Assembly: GCA_963920575.1 (NCBI GenBank)
Contig: OY986967.1
Coordinates: 11,278,061 to 11,342,060, forward strand
Reading direction: 5' to 3'
Length of the DNA stretch: 64,000 nucleotides
Source of the DNA: Narthecium ossifragum
Taxonomy: Eukaryota; Streptophyta; Magnoliopsida; Dioscoreales; Nartheciaceae
Below the pieces are notes generated by a model. It made no database searches, had not been told where the DNA came from, and saw nothing but the letters and a program-made list of their open reading frames with translations. The translations under genes and the position numbers were made by a program. Positions 21,901 to 34,515 of the stretch are shown piece by piece (position 1 is the first letter of the stretch; each line of letters begins with the position of its first letter).

Positions 21901-23857
21901 CTATAGAAAGAAAAGTAACATATACAATCAAAATTTAGCATGCTGACACAAAGAAAAAGGCAATTCAATATTGACATTATGCCCCCAAAAAGTGAATTCT
22001 GCTCTCTTTTCTCCCAACAAATAATAGCTTTGCAATTAATTATGCTCTCTAACAATCACATTGGCCCTTCTCCCAAGCAATGTTAACTGAACTAAGAATA
22101 GTACTTGTTGAGATAGAGAGCTCGGTAAACAAAATCACAGTTACTACTAAGCAATATCACTGCCAACCTGCAAAATCATAGTTACTTGCAGTATTAATGA
22201 CAAATCACAGTTACGACTATAAAATATACATTGAAACTTTGTTACTAGCATGTTAGTAGTCCAAATCCACAGTGTAAAGTAGTATAAAGCACTCAAGAAA
22301 AATCAACCAAATACACTAAATTAAGAACTGCTACTCAGAAGCTTGAATGAATTGAAGAACTACATTAAGCCTATCAAGCTTTCCAAACAAACAATAAACA
22401 TTGGATGTAAATTCACCAGCTTTAAAGAATGATGAATACATACCTAGATTTATATAACCCCATGATGAGTTGAACACTGTAAGTATAACTCCAAAATATA
22501 TGATAAAATAATTTAAACATAATCTTCGATTCATGCCCGTCTTTACCACACACATTGCATATATGACAAAACTTAGGAAAGCATTCACCTACTTGTGCTC
22601 ATGTCGGCAGTGAATTGTTGCGTTGCTTTTTTCCTCCCTTTAGTTGGTCTCTCTTGCTTTCCATCTAGATGACAGTCCCCACCATCGACGATAATTTCCG
22701 CTGCGTACTTTGCCCTCGTCAATGTCATCTTTTTTCGGTTAAAATATATATCGTTGTCCCTTTGTTGTCTATCCATGTAGTCCATGACGAATATAGCACA
22801 ATCCATCCTAGAAGCAAAGAATTACATAGTCAGTTGCAGCCTTTTTTATCTTCAATGCATCCGTAAATAGTGATCTAGATGAAACTGATGATTCACATAC
22901 AATACACGATGTTGTAGCCCATCGAATTCCTCATACGCCCACTCCTTTCTAGCATACAGGCTTGGATACGTGTGAGAAATATAATTTCATGCCTACATGT
23001 AATCGTAGTCAACAATCGTGTCAATATCCGAATTTGAAAAAAATATCTACGACGATATGCAATACAAAAGTAATATATTTACCACTTGTTTAGCCTCCTT
23101 GGTGAACAAGTCACTCATTATTGAAGAGTAATGTTGAATTCGTCCCTCTTAAATATATAGGGTTGGCAAGTGCCAATGACTTGGTTTCGCGGTATTGAAC
23201 GAGATGAACCAGAAGATGACATCAGTCACATCAACTTGCCCCTCCCATACATATCGGAGGTTGTCAACGAATCATTTCTCTTAACAGCTACCTACAATGA
23301 ATATAGGTAAAGAATATTAAGTCAAATTTAAGTATACGATAAAAAATATCCTACATCACCCATACTAAGGCAGATTTAGCCTCACGTTCAGGTATTGGAT
23401 GTAGAAAATGTATTTCCTGTACTTGTCTGGTTGTCGTTGGGCCCTGTCGTTGGTCCCTCTTTTGATACATTCTCCACCGCAATAGTGTCACTGTCTATTT
23501 CATTGTTAGATAGCAGCCTAAGTATGACACTTGCATGTAGTTGCATGTATTCCCCTTCCCATACAACTTCGGTCATGCTGAAATTCACACATAAAATTCG
23601 ATCCTTTTCAAATATTTGATGTAACACATGTGAAATCCAAACAGTAACATGAAAAGAAAGGTGTGGGTTCCATTACCTGCCCAGACAATCTAGGAAGCTT
23701 ATAATGATGCACTTGTACCCCGGCTTTAGTTCTTTCTCACGAAGTCCTCTATATTGTCTACACCGAGCCTGCTGGCGCTGCAGTAAAGTTGCTAGTGTTA
23801 AGGCACCCATGCTACATAATGCAGGTTTATGTTTCATGATAAAGCTTTTATATGACA
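21901..23857 (-). pseudogene. Decayed ORF with a Ulp1-like Cys motif
   Basis: Minus-strand translation near 22800-22760 reads MDCAIFVMDYMDRQ, close to the D-C-G/A-V-F-V motif around the catalytic Cys of Ulp1/SENP (C48) proteases, a domain often carried by MULE and CACTA transposons. Short open pieces upstream (23627-23388 and 23885-23673) could be other exons of the same remnant. The solo LTR at 23858 interrupts the region. On its far side, minus-strand bases 26123-26043 read MPVIIVEGLVGEKAKADESNLLD. No catalytic His-Asp region could be found, and the rest (21901-22580) shows nothing. The identification rests on one motif. Confidence 0.35.
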
Positions 23858-26042
23858 TGTCGCGCCCCGACCCGCGTAGGCCCAACCGGGCCGGGCGACG
23901 CGAAGCGGAACCTAACCTACTGCGGAAATTTTGGCGAGGTTTCCCTCTAATCGTAGTGGTTATCCTAACAAAACATAATCATCCTGTATTCTCACAAATT
24001 ACAAACTCAAAGACTGAAGTGATATAATATTACTAGCCTCAAACAGGAAAATTATACATTAATCGCTCCCGTAGGAGATTATCTATAACCAAAAGGTACA
24101 AAGCTGGAAGATCGTCACCTCTCAAGCACCGCTAGACGCCGCCACGTCACCAAACACCGGCCCGGTAGGGGCGACCGAAGAAGAGCTAGCGCCAGCACCT
24201 GCAAAACGCAGCCCGGGTAGGAGTGAGCACTAAGCTCAGCAGGGACACTACACTACGACACTCACAATGGAGGGAACACAACCTTGGTCACCCCAAGAAA
24301 CTGGGCCCATCCTGGATATACCTAGTGCGGGCAGGAACAGACACTGCCTGGGCTCAACCCCTCCGAAGGCCCCCAAGGACAAGAACCGACACCGGTTGCA
24401 CCCACAACATCTGGCTTGAGGCCGACACGACCTCTAAATCTCAAACAACACGTATTCAGGTCAAACTAATCTTATCATCGAAAACGACTGAATACTACAA
24501 ATCGAGACCCGGGTCAAGCTACCCAGCACGGTCCTAGAGCTAGATCCGGGCTACCCGAAAACCCCGGATCGGCAACGCCCTACACAGATGCAACTAATGC
24601 ACAACACAATGCATGTATGAACACGCGTAGGACAAAATAGATAGACATGCAACAATATGTGATGATATATAATAACAAGGTCTGGGCACGGTACTCTGCC
24701 GGCCCGGGGTGGTGAACAGAAAAATAAGGTCTAGGGATTGCCGCAGTGGTACCACCACCAACTGCCAGCAGTCCACCACAAAACCTGCACCGGGAAGCAG
24801 CCCCGCAAACAACAGCTCACATAGATAACAGATAAAGCCCTCGGCGCACGCCGGCATGCAAGGCTAAGGAAACCTGTAGGGCTACCCGCCCGTTTATTCT
24901 AAACATCTCGGGAGTCATCACTCCCCCGGTTCACCACTGCCCCTATTATAGGGCTAGCATGCTTAATCGTATATACAAGGTATAAAGCGATAAGCCAAAA
25001 CGGGCATACCAAGCCCCGTGGGCAAAAGCCATGAAAAACCCTCTCTGCTACTGATGGATCGATCCTTCCCAATGAAAGGATCAATCTTTTATGTAACAGT
25101 GAGCTTCCCTCACTATCGAGACAAGAAGATCGATCCTTCCTCCCAGGAAGATCGATCTTTCTCGAAACAAAGGGCACCCTTCGCTTTGCACCAAGGAAGA
25201 TCGATCCTTCCTTCCGGGAAGATCGATCTCCTTCGCGACGAAGGGTAACCATACTACCCAAGAACCGGGATCGATCTTCTCCAAGCAGGAGATCGATCCT
25301 TCATCGGGCATAGCATGATCAACCCAGAGGGATCGATCCTTCCTTCAAGAGGGATCGATCCTAATGGGTTCTCTGGCGTACTTTCGACGAGAAATACCGC
25401 CGTAGGAGACATCCAAACTTATCGAAACTCTGGGATCTGATAGATCAAGATCCCACGAGTCCAAAACCGGTGAAAACACGAGAAACAAACATGCATATAG
25501 AGAGATCTAAGTAAAAGTACACAATCAAAACCGGAAACTCCAAAAACCCGGAAGAAAAGTAGGTAGGAATCCCTACCGGAGCAAGAGCAGCTTAGATCCA
25601 AGCAGCTAGGCCTTGGATCGTCCTCAAAAGCTTTCAAAAATCACAAGATCTGAGCTCAAATATCCGGATTTCAAAAGGGATTCAAGGAAGAAAGTTTCGT
25701 TTGCTTTATAGGCAAACGAACCGACTTATGAATGATCGATCCTTCCCTAGGCAAGGATCGATCCTTCATGGCGATCGCGCCTGGCTTCCTGGCACAAGAG
25801 GATCGATCTCTTAGCTAGAGAGGATTGATCCTTTTTGTGCTGAAAGCTAAACTTAGGCAAGAACTCAAGCCTAAGTCCGGATCTTTCGATCCCGGGTCCC
25901 ACTAACCGTTCTAACCAAACGCTACCACAAACACGGTCAGTGTGTGCACACGTGAGTGTGAAACAAGCCGACAAGGCGCAATTTACCAAATTGCCCTTGT
26001 GGCCTACGACGAGCCACAGGAGTAAAGGGACGGGTCCTCACA
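23858..26042 (+). mobile_element. Solo LTR 'B' (TGTCGCGCC family), TSD TGACA
   Basis: TGTCGCGCCCCGACCC...GGGTCCTCACA, 2,185 bp, flanked exactly by TGACA (23853-23857 and 26043-26047). This is the cleanest member of the family. It has the GC-rich terminal hairpin (CCCGACCCG/CGGGCCGGGCG), 'gtgagcactaagctcagcaggg' near 24221, 'ggcgcacgccggcatg' near 24843, seven paired GATCGATC boxes, and 'gatctttcgatcccgggtcccac' near 25880. It has no internal domain, so it was left by LTR recombination. It probably belongs to a Del/Tekay-like gypsy lineage (inference). Confidence 0.93.
25057..25830. repeat. Array of seven paired GATCGATC boxes, 22-nt spacing
   Basis: Box starts are 25057/25079, 25128/25150, 25199/25221, 25269/25291, 25331/25353, 25734/25756 and 25801/25823: every pair is spaced exactly 22 nt. 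Pairs recur every 62-72 bp in the first five. Inside each pair the bases after box one and before box two are largely complementary around a short loop (for example CCTT..AAGG, CTCT..AGAG). Confidence 0.92.
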
Positions 26043-27560
26043 TGACATACCTTTATCGAGTAGATTGCTCTCGTCCGCCTTGGCTTTCTCTCCCACCAAT
26101 CCTTCCACAATGATTACGGGCATACTTAATAATATTTTAATCAGAGTTGAGGGCATACTTAAGGCCCATTTATTCTACACATCCTAGAGGGGCGTGACTC
26201 CCCTAATTCAACCACAAGCCCCACACGGGTTTACACAAATTAAATAACATATATATGAAATAAGATTAAAACTAATCGATTTATCGAAATCAAACCAATT
26301 ATACTACTAAGCTTGAAAAAACATATCTTTCAATCTACCCTTTCGATCGACATGAAACTTGACATGCGCACTCCATAGCATACCCCGAATCACATATCAA
26401 AAAATTGGATTGATCAGATAGACGGAACTACATGAAAACATACAATTTCAGAAAATCTTGATTTAATAAACCAACCAAAATCCTTTGAAAAATAACTTGA
26501 ATTGAAACCAAACATTGCAAATCACACCTGAATATCACTAGGATCATCTCCACCGAAAATCAACTCAATTAAATAATGAAAAACCACTTAATTTCTCAAA
26601 TTAAAGCAACTGTCCTGTTTCAGCACAGACTACCCATTTAATTCACCAAAAATGGTACGTAGATCTAAAAACCATGAACTATGTGCAGATGAAAGCTAAC
26701 TCAGAGATCTACAACTTTCATGTAGATGATCAATTGAGATGATGTACGTACAGCTCGGAAATAACGTTAGAACACTACTATTCTAATTAACGTTTGAACA
26801 CTACTGTTCTAATTAAACCAAGAATCCGAAAATTAACATGATGAAAACTTGCTTAAATCCTAATCAATTCAAAGCCAAATCCTATACCAAATTCCAATCA
26901 GAAATTAAGCAACCTAAAACACATCAGCTAGCATACTTTAGTTGACGAAACAAGCAACTAATCAACATAGAACATCAAAAGCAATTTTAATTACGATCCT
27001 ACCTTACTAAGCTAATCCATGTTTAATTCCCAATTAAAGCATGCAGAGGAGATCTAGAGCTTCTCCCCTACCTCCTAGCAAGCTTCTCAAGCCTCTGCCA
27101 TAGCTCTACTTCACGGATCAAAGGAGAGATGAAGAAGGAAGAAGAAAAAAGAAAACCTGGGAGGGTCGTGGATCTCTTACAGACCCGAGTCCGATCGGTG
27201 GAGCCAAGCGACCGATCGATCTATGTCAGTTTAGCGTCCTCATCCGGACACGTTAGAGGCAGTGCCGACATCGATCCGATCGGTTGTTCTCTGGGCTGAC
27301 AGCTTCCGCACACCCGAACTTAGATCTTTCTATGCCAAGTTCGCCTAAGATTCTAATAAGCACAAATATCAATCATAAAGCTGCGTGTGCACTACGTAGG
27401 TGTGAAACCAACCGCCAATGTAAAATTTACCAAATTGCCCTTGGGGTCGAAAAGCAACAATGCGATCAACCAGATTGCACTCAACGTAGAAACATGCCAA
27501 CAGAGCACGGCCCCGACCCACACGGTCAAGCCAAGTTAGAGGAACGTGTCCTTACATTAT
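26043..27560 (+). mobile_element. LTR fragment, family of 38987-42891
   Basis: After about 120 bp of Ulp1-remnant flank, the text from 26164 ('cccatttattctacacatcc...ccctaattcaaccacaag') follows the second half of the 38987-42891 family to 'gttagaggaacgtgtccttaca' near 27555. A GATCGGTG/GATCGATC pair lies at 27193/27214. The first half is missing. No ORFs of note. Confidence 0.6.
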
Positions 27561-29003
27561 ACATACCCCTTATATATATTAGAACCATATGTGGGATGGA
27601 GCCCTATAAATAAGGGATGTTAACCGGGGCGTCATGACCCTCGAGAATGTTTAGAATAAACCGGCCGACAGTGTGCCTTTGATTGTTTGTAATAAATGGG
27701 AAGAATGTGTGTGTGAGGACCCATTCCTCTAACCTGGCTCGACCGCGTAAGTCGGGGGGCCGTGCCATGTTGGCTTATTTTCGCGTCGAGCGTGATATAT
27801 TTGATCGCATTCTTGATTTTGGACGCTAAGGGCAATTTGGTAAATTACACATTGGCGGTCGGTTTCACACTCGTGTAGTGCACACATAGCCCTATGAATG
27901 ATATATGTGCTGTCAACCGTGGGATGATCATTCATCCAAGGGACGATCAATCGACCCTTGGACGATCAATCGGTCCTAAGGACGATTAATCAGTCTCTGG
28001 CTCCTTAAGACCCCGTGAAGGCTCTGTTTTCTCTTCTTTTCACCAATCCTTAGATTTCTTGAGGGAGCTTGATCCAGAGGCTTGAGGAGGTTGCCAGTAA
28101 GGGGAGGAACACATCTAGACGTTCCCCACATGGATTAATCGTGGATTGGCGTAGTTTGGTAGGATTCTTCACCTTTAGTTAGTTTAAGTGTTCTTCGTTG
28201 ATTGAATGCTTAATTGCTTGATTAAATTATGCTAGATGATGCTCCTAGGTATGTTAAATAACTAATTGAAGTTTGGTTGGATTTTGGTTTGATTTAATCC
28301 GGATTTAAGCAAGTTTTCATTCATTTATTTTTGGATTTTCTTGTTTAATTAGAACAACTATGTTTGAGCTTGTTCACAGAGCTGTAAGTGCATGATCTCA
28401 GTTTATCTTCAACATCAAAGTTGTAGATCTCTGAGTTAGATTCAAATTTCAACTGGTTTCATAATTTCGGAGTTATGTATGAGTTTTGCTAAATTAAATA
28501 GCTGGGTTGTGCAGAGCAGAGCTGTGAGCTTAATTAGTGAAATGAAATGAAATTTCGTTATCCAATTGATTTGATTTTTTGGATATGATAATCTTAGTGA
28601 CCTTTAGGCTTGATCTACCAATTTTCGTTTTAATCCATTGTACTTTCAAAGGGATTTTGAGTTGTTTATCGAATCTGATATTAAACTGAAATTGTAGGTT
28701 TTAATGATTTTCTTTCATCCGATTGATACGATCTTTTGATACTTTATTTGGGGTATGTCATTGAGTAGGCATATCAAGTTTCACATCAATCAGATGGTTA
28801 GATTGAAAGTTATGATTTTTCGAAGTTAGTAGTTCGTTCGCTTTAATTCAATAAATTGAGCTTTTCGATATTGTATCATATATATATTATTATGTATGTG
28901 TAGGCCCTGTGTGTGGCTTGTGATTGAACCAAGGGGGTTACACCCCCCTTGGGATATGTAGAATAAAATATTCAACAGTTAGATTTTCTGATAGCTGGGG
29001 TTG
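27561..29003 (-). mobile_element. Two stacked reverse LTR fragments
   Basis: A short piece ('gggatgttaaccggggcgtcatgaccctcgagaatg', about 27600) is cut at 27712 by a second reverse copy that starts TGTGAGGACCC and runs to 29003, where a third starts. The second copy carries four spaced GATC-type boxes between 27922 and 27990 (gatgatca, gacgatcaatcg and variants) at steps of about 20 nt, and 'ggaggaacacatctagacgttcc' near 28103. There is no coding sequence. Confidence 0.6.
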
Positions 29004-30716
29004 TGTGAGGACATGTTACTCTAACCTGGCTTGACCGCATAGGCCGACGGACGTTTTCCTGTTGGTTTGGTTTCGCGTTAGGTGCGATCGGGCGATCGTA
29101 TTGGCATTTTGGGCATCAACGACAATTTGGTAAAATTGCGTCCTGGCAGTCGGTTTTACAACTGCGTTATGCACACACTGCATTGGATTAATGAATGTGA
29201 TTGTTTAGAACCTTAGGGGTGTTTCTGATCGAAAGATCAAAGCTCGATAGGGAAAGATCGAATTGGACGACCGAGATCAGTTTTTCTCTCCTCTCTCTCT
29301 TTTGCTGCCGGCTGAGCTATGGGCACCGGATTTTCGGCGTGGATCGGCAAGGATCGAAGGCGAGGGATTTATAGATCGTATGCTTGTCTATATATGTAGG
29401 TGTTTCTACTCAATTCTTGTGAATTGGTAACCCTAGGATTGTATAATTGTGGTTTGGTATAGTTTTGCTTGTTGGAATGGTTTGAAATCATGTATTCTAG
29501 TTCCTTGCTAAGTGTTATATATTGCTATTGTGTCATTTCCGTATTCTATCGGACGATTTCCGTATTTTTCTCGGTTTTCAGCTAGATCAGCTCAGATATG
29601 ATATTTCACGATCTGAGTTTGGATTTTATTGCATGAGTGGATCCCCCACCATCTAATTTGGATTCCCTCAAAGTTTGAATGGATTTCATCGCCGTTTAAT
29701 ATCCATGTAATTGAGTTTTCATAGTTTTTTATTTCTTTTATGGATTTTGTCTAAAATCTGAGGATTTAATCATCTAAAGTTTGATTTCTTGCTTTCGTTG
29801 GATTTCCCACCCCCAAATTTATATCCCCTCCAAGTTTCCTTTTAATCCAATGAGTTTTGATAGTTTGAATCCAAGAAATTTGATTTGCAGCACTATTCAT
29901 AAGTGTTGCCGGCATGAAGAAGGATCAATCTTCATAGGCATAAAGATCGATCTTCTTGTTGCCAAGTAGCCTGCCGACTATGAAGGATTGACCCTCTTGG
30001 CAAGAAGATCGATCACTTCTGAGTCAACATTCTGTCTATTCTGACGGAGATCAATCTTCTGCGTATGAAGATCAATCTCATTTATTCCAAATAGAACACC
30101 TATTTTGGGAAGATCGATATTCTTGGATGAGAAGATCGATCCCTTCCGTTTTAGACACAAGACCCCTTTGTGGAGGATCGATCTTCATGGGACATGAATA
30201 TCGATCACTTGTTTTGATGGTGGTTGGCTACGAACAGAAGATCGATCTTCACAGGGTATGAAGATTGATCTCTTATTTGCTGCTGACACTTTGCGATTCC
30301 GATTTCAGTGATTTTGGTTTCCTTTTCAACCCGGTTCTCCCGTATGCCCTTCCCAGTGATGGGTAGAGGCTAGCATGTTGTTTTGACCGAGATTTTGACG
30401 GGCTACCTCCGAAGTAAGTAATGTTTTAGATCTCGTAGTATTCTACCGACATTTGTGGATTTAACGCAGTTTGTCGACAAGCATGCCTTGTATTGTTTGT
30501 GTTTGGTTTAAACCGCTTTCTTCTCATGCTTAGTATAAATGGGGCGACGGTGTGCTCTCTATTTCCTTGTGGTCACGAGAGAGTCATGCCCCTCGAGAAT
30601 GTGTAGAATAAATGGGCCAAAAGTGTGCCCTACCGCTTTAATATAGCCCAACTGGTTACCGGCGTGCGCCGGGGGCGTAGTATAGAATGATTGGATACTT
30701 GGCTGGGAATGTTATC
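29004..30716 (-). mobile_element. Reverse LTR fragment 'M', first part
   Basis: It starts TGTGAGGACATG (the reversed end of the TGTCGCGCC family) and runs to the edge of element K. Paired boxes lie at 29923/29945, 29986/30007, 30049/30070, 30112/30134, 30176/30199 and 30240/30263. 'ggttaccggcgtgcgccggggg' near 30653 is the reversed 'ggcgcacgccggcatg' landmark. The text resumes beyond K at 38581, but some 600 bp expected between the two parts are absent. Confidence 0.65.
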
Positions 30717-32118
30717 TGATGTGCTGTCGCAGGCACTCAAAAATAAATCCAGTACTATTCAAAACAAATGTAGTAGTGCGAGCAAGGGTCGATCCCACGA
30801 GGAATGCCTAGCCTAGTTTTGTGCTTTGTGAACAAAAAGGGGATTTGAATATAACGAAAAGAAACTAAGAAATAATTAAAATTAAAGAGCGAAATGAATC
30901 AGAAGAACTAACCTTGGTCTAAGTCAACATCCACCATCAGAATCTGACAACTGATCATTGATGCAAGTATTAATCAATTCATACCATGAATATTCACCGT
31001 TCGAATTAAATTCGAATGTCTCCTCAATCATAGTTAATTAGAAACAAGCGATCCAATTAACCCTAACTACTAAACAACCTAAGACAAGCGTTGTAGATTT
31101 AATCTAATAGCAGCGTTAAGAATAGGGAGATCGATGAAGCTAAACAACACAAGCACAAGCGGTTGCATTTAATCTAGTCAAATATTCTTCCTAAGACCTA
31201 ACAATCTCTGAAACGTAGTAGATTATTAAACCCTAGTTGCTTCGCAGATTAGAGGGATCAAACAATTCCGGATTTGATATCCAACCTAGCAGTAGATCTC
31301 AATGAATAATAAACTAGTAGCGCTCCTAGTAATTAAACAAGACAATCATGAAAATAAACACAGAAGAATATTCAATACTCAAGCATAAATTGAACAATAA
31401 AAACTAATTAGATCTGACAGTTTTATTGATTCTGAGGTTTCCGTCTCCTTCGACCAAGTATCAAAGTTTAGCCACGCAGGGCCATGAATAACTCAAAAGA
31501 AAAGAAAAAAAACAAAAGAAAAAAACTAAAGAGAAAGAGAGAGAGAGATAGTGGCAGCCTTATATAAGAGAGATAGATGAGTGAGAGAGGGATACGTGGG
31601 ATAGAGGAACGTGAGAGTCCTCTCCCAACTAATCTTTCCTCTTTTAAAGATAAGCAAATCCCACTAATTAAGGCAATCTTATTAGAAAATAAAGTCCTAA
31701 TATAACTGGGTAAGATAGTGGTATCCAGCTGGAATCTTCTTGCATCAAATCTGGAATCTTCTAAACACAAATCTCGTCCAAAAATGCAGCGACTTCAGAC
31801 CTGACCTCTTCCGTGATTTTTCTGTCTTTCTGGAGTCGGTATCTCACAAAACTCAAAACATTAAAGTTGTAGAGCTCTTCCTGAGCTTTCCAAAGCATCC
31901 TGGATCATCCCAATCAGAGTTTGTATGAAGAAGTTATGTTCAAATTACTAACTGCTGTGCAGAATGTCCAGAATTGCTCAATTAACTTCATTTTCCACTT
32001 AAGGTCTCCAATTGTATCCTAAATCAAAATATAAAAATAATGAGTACATTTAGGCACAAAATAGATATAGAAGACCAAACATTAAGGGAGAAAAATATGA
32101 CATTTTATATTCTCATCA
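30717..32118 (-). mobile_element. Element K, 3' LTR (type I)
   Basis: The plus strand starts TGATGTGCTGTCGCAGG and ends TATTCTCATCA, 1,402 bp. It is the reverse of the family at 4845-6368. The polypurine tract at 32119-32133 (AAGTGTGGGGGAATT on the minus strand) directly adjoins it, which makes it a 3' LTR. It is not homologous over its length to the LTR at 37174-38580 at the other end of the element. Confidence 0.82.
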
Positions 32119-33624
32119 AATTCCCCCACACTTAACCTTTGCTCGTCCTCGGGCAAAATTTAAATTCACTTTATCACAAAGATCAAGGTTGCAACGCCAT
32201 CAACAAAGAACAATCAAGCTCTTCACAATTCATAACATATCATGAACAAACACTTTTAGACAACTTAAAAATCAATCAATAAGCATTTTCACTTGAGTAT
32301 GAAGCATACTAAACAAGTTGACCCTCACGGAAATAAACACTCAACTCTCATGTGTTTGAAGGGTATGTATTTCACTCAAATTCATTCCAATGAAAATGAT
32401 CTACTATAAGCTTGCATATCTTCTCATTCTCCACCACTAGAATCACATGCATAACACGAATCATAAGGACTTCAAAAGGTTGTAATGGGGTCCAGGATTA
32501 AGGTGGGAAATATTTGGGATTGTAGCTCAAAAGCCAATGGAACTAATGGAGCAAAAATACATCAATAAGACATGTACAACCAATCACTTCATTCAACCAC
32601 TTTCTTCAACTTGGCTTAAAAGTACTCAAACCATGTAACATTACCACATTGGCAAAGAGATTGTTCAAAGAATAATTTTTAATTGAAATAGTGAACAATC
32701 TTTTGCAAAAACTTCCACCTTTGTAGAGATCATACATAAACATACCCCTTTCTTGGAGTATTAGGAGGATTCATAACCACATATTGTAGCATGAGAACAG
32801 TTTCTTCCTTCACTTTCTTTTTCTTTTCCTTTTTTTTCCTTTTTTTTCAGAAATAACATACTCACGAATTGAGTATGAAAAATATACTCCACTTCACCCA
32901 TCATAGCCATACCACGATCCAAACACCCCCACACTTGTAACTTGTACACCCATACATATCATAATGATGATCAATGCTCCACTAGTTTTATGGCTTGGGT
33001 AACGGCATTGTTTTTCAGGTTTAAAGCTTGTAATGTAGGTTAACAATGAAGTCAATAAAGCTCAAAGGGGTTTAGCAAAAGGAAAAATTTAATCACAAGG
33101 TAGGCTATTTGGCTTATGTAGCTTATAACAAAGATGGCCTTAATCATGTTCATGTATACATGTGTCAATGTGATCTTGAATAGAATCAAAGCAAGTTCTA
33201 GAGAAACAAATCCATGGAAGAATATCTCTCATGAAAGAAATTAGTGAGACTGAAATGAATGTATCAGTCTAGAGGCTCAAAATCTCACCGGCTTTTGTCT
33301 ACTCACTTAGTCACTACCATCTCATGGAAAATAACTCAACTAATTAATTCTAAGTCCCAAAATTACTCATTCAATCATGTTATGAATATGTCAAGCTTAA
33401 CTAGTTCTCGCTCATGGCAAATGCAACCTAGATCTCCTCCCCCACACTTGAAGCTGACATTGTCCCCAATGTAAGGTGGAATGCAAAGAAAAGGTAAATA
33501 TAACTAAAATGGAAATGCGAAAATAAAAGGAGAAAGGAACGAACTCCCCTTGAGTTGCCTTCCAAGCAGCGCTTTTGTTTATGAGTTGCACATGAATGGT
33601 TCACTGCATGTCTGGGCGAATTCT
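32119..33624 (-). mobile_element. Element K, 3' noncoding region
   Basis: It begins with the polypurine tract. The phrase 'cttaacctttgctcgtcctcgggcaaa' matches the same position in element J ('cttgatctttgctagtcctcgagcaaag', 13665), so the two elements share this 3' segment. 'gagttgccttccaagcagcgctttt' near 33550 matches J near 16060. No pol reading is present in any frame. Confidence 0.65.
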
Positions 33625-34515
33625 TCATGTATCACAGGGGGTACTCAATCGCCTACAAAGCAAAAGCAAAGCAAAGCAAAACAAAAGCAAATATGCATGC
33701 ACACAACCTAAAAATAACTCAAGCACTCTCAAGCACACAAGAAAGTAAATAAAGCAAACTAAAGCACTATATACAATAAGTTTTAATCGTGCCCTCGGTG
33801 GTCGTTCTCTAGCAAGATGGTATGTAAAAGCAATGGATGCCATAGTATGGATATTTAACCTCAATATTGCCACCAAGGTTAGTTTAGCATATGAATCCAA
33901 GTGGCATATTTCAAAAATGAAAACTAGCTTTTCCATTCTAACACTAGTAAACAAGATAGCTAGATCTCTTAAACAGAAATACTTATCATCATGGTGATCA
34001 AGAAGAAAGGGGTCAACATTATGCTCAACTATAATCGAATCATCCATTGATCTATTGATAATGTCGTCGTTCGCATTGTCAAAGATGTCAAGATCACATG
34101 ATCGAAAATAAATCCGTCGAGATATGAAAATATCTACTAAGGTCATCTCCTTTTTAACCACTAATGAAGATGAGATAGTCACAGGAAATATACCTCGCGG
34201 CGAAACAGGAATGCTTTCAACTTCAGCTAGAGGAGGTTCTTCGAATAAGTGCTCCTTGTGTTCTCGGCGGTTGATTGGCCTAGACTGGACAGCTTCTTCA
34301 TCTGCATTTTGTAGAAATTCCCTCGAAGCATCTCCAACCGCAGCAGTCAGTGAAATATCATCATTAATTTCATGAACCGACAAAGAATCACAAGTATTAT
34401 GACATATATCATTATCATCAGAAACAAAAGCATCACAAGTATTATCATTACAAACATGGGGTATTATCATTACAAGTATTATCACTAGCACCAAGATCAA
34501 GAAGAGCACCATCAA
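33625..34515 (-). pseudogene. Element K accessory ORF
   Basis: After a frame slip in a repeated NDNTC stretch, this continues the protease reading of 34470-36798. Visible parts are a Asn/Asp/Cys-rich start (CNDNTCDAFVSDDNDICHN), an acidic section (VHEINDDIS, FDNANDDIINRSMDD), a block LVAILRLNIHTMASIAFTYH followed by RERPPRARLK, and a hydrophobic tail of about 50 residues that could span a membrane twice. VHEINDDIS and LVAIL...RPP correspond to LVHDELNDVS and LLAILR.MYFFT..HRPPK in element J. No known enzyme motif is seen, and the function is unknown. Confidence 0.65.

Noticed and set aside
25018..25311. A tandem-repeat protein with DRSF / KIDLL units, encoded across the GATCGATC array
   Set aside because: Similar 'proteins' appear in every frame and on both strands because the palindrome is read repeatedly; stops fall at different places in each LTR copy.
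25057..25360. A CRISPR array, suggested by regular repeats with spacers
   Set aside because: This is a plant nuclear LTR; the repeats are 8-bp palindromes in pairs, the 'spacers' are partly complementary, and there are no cas genes.
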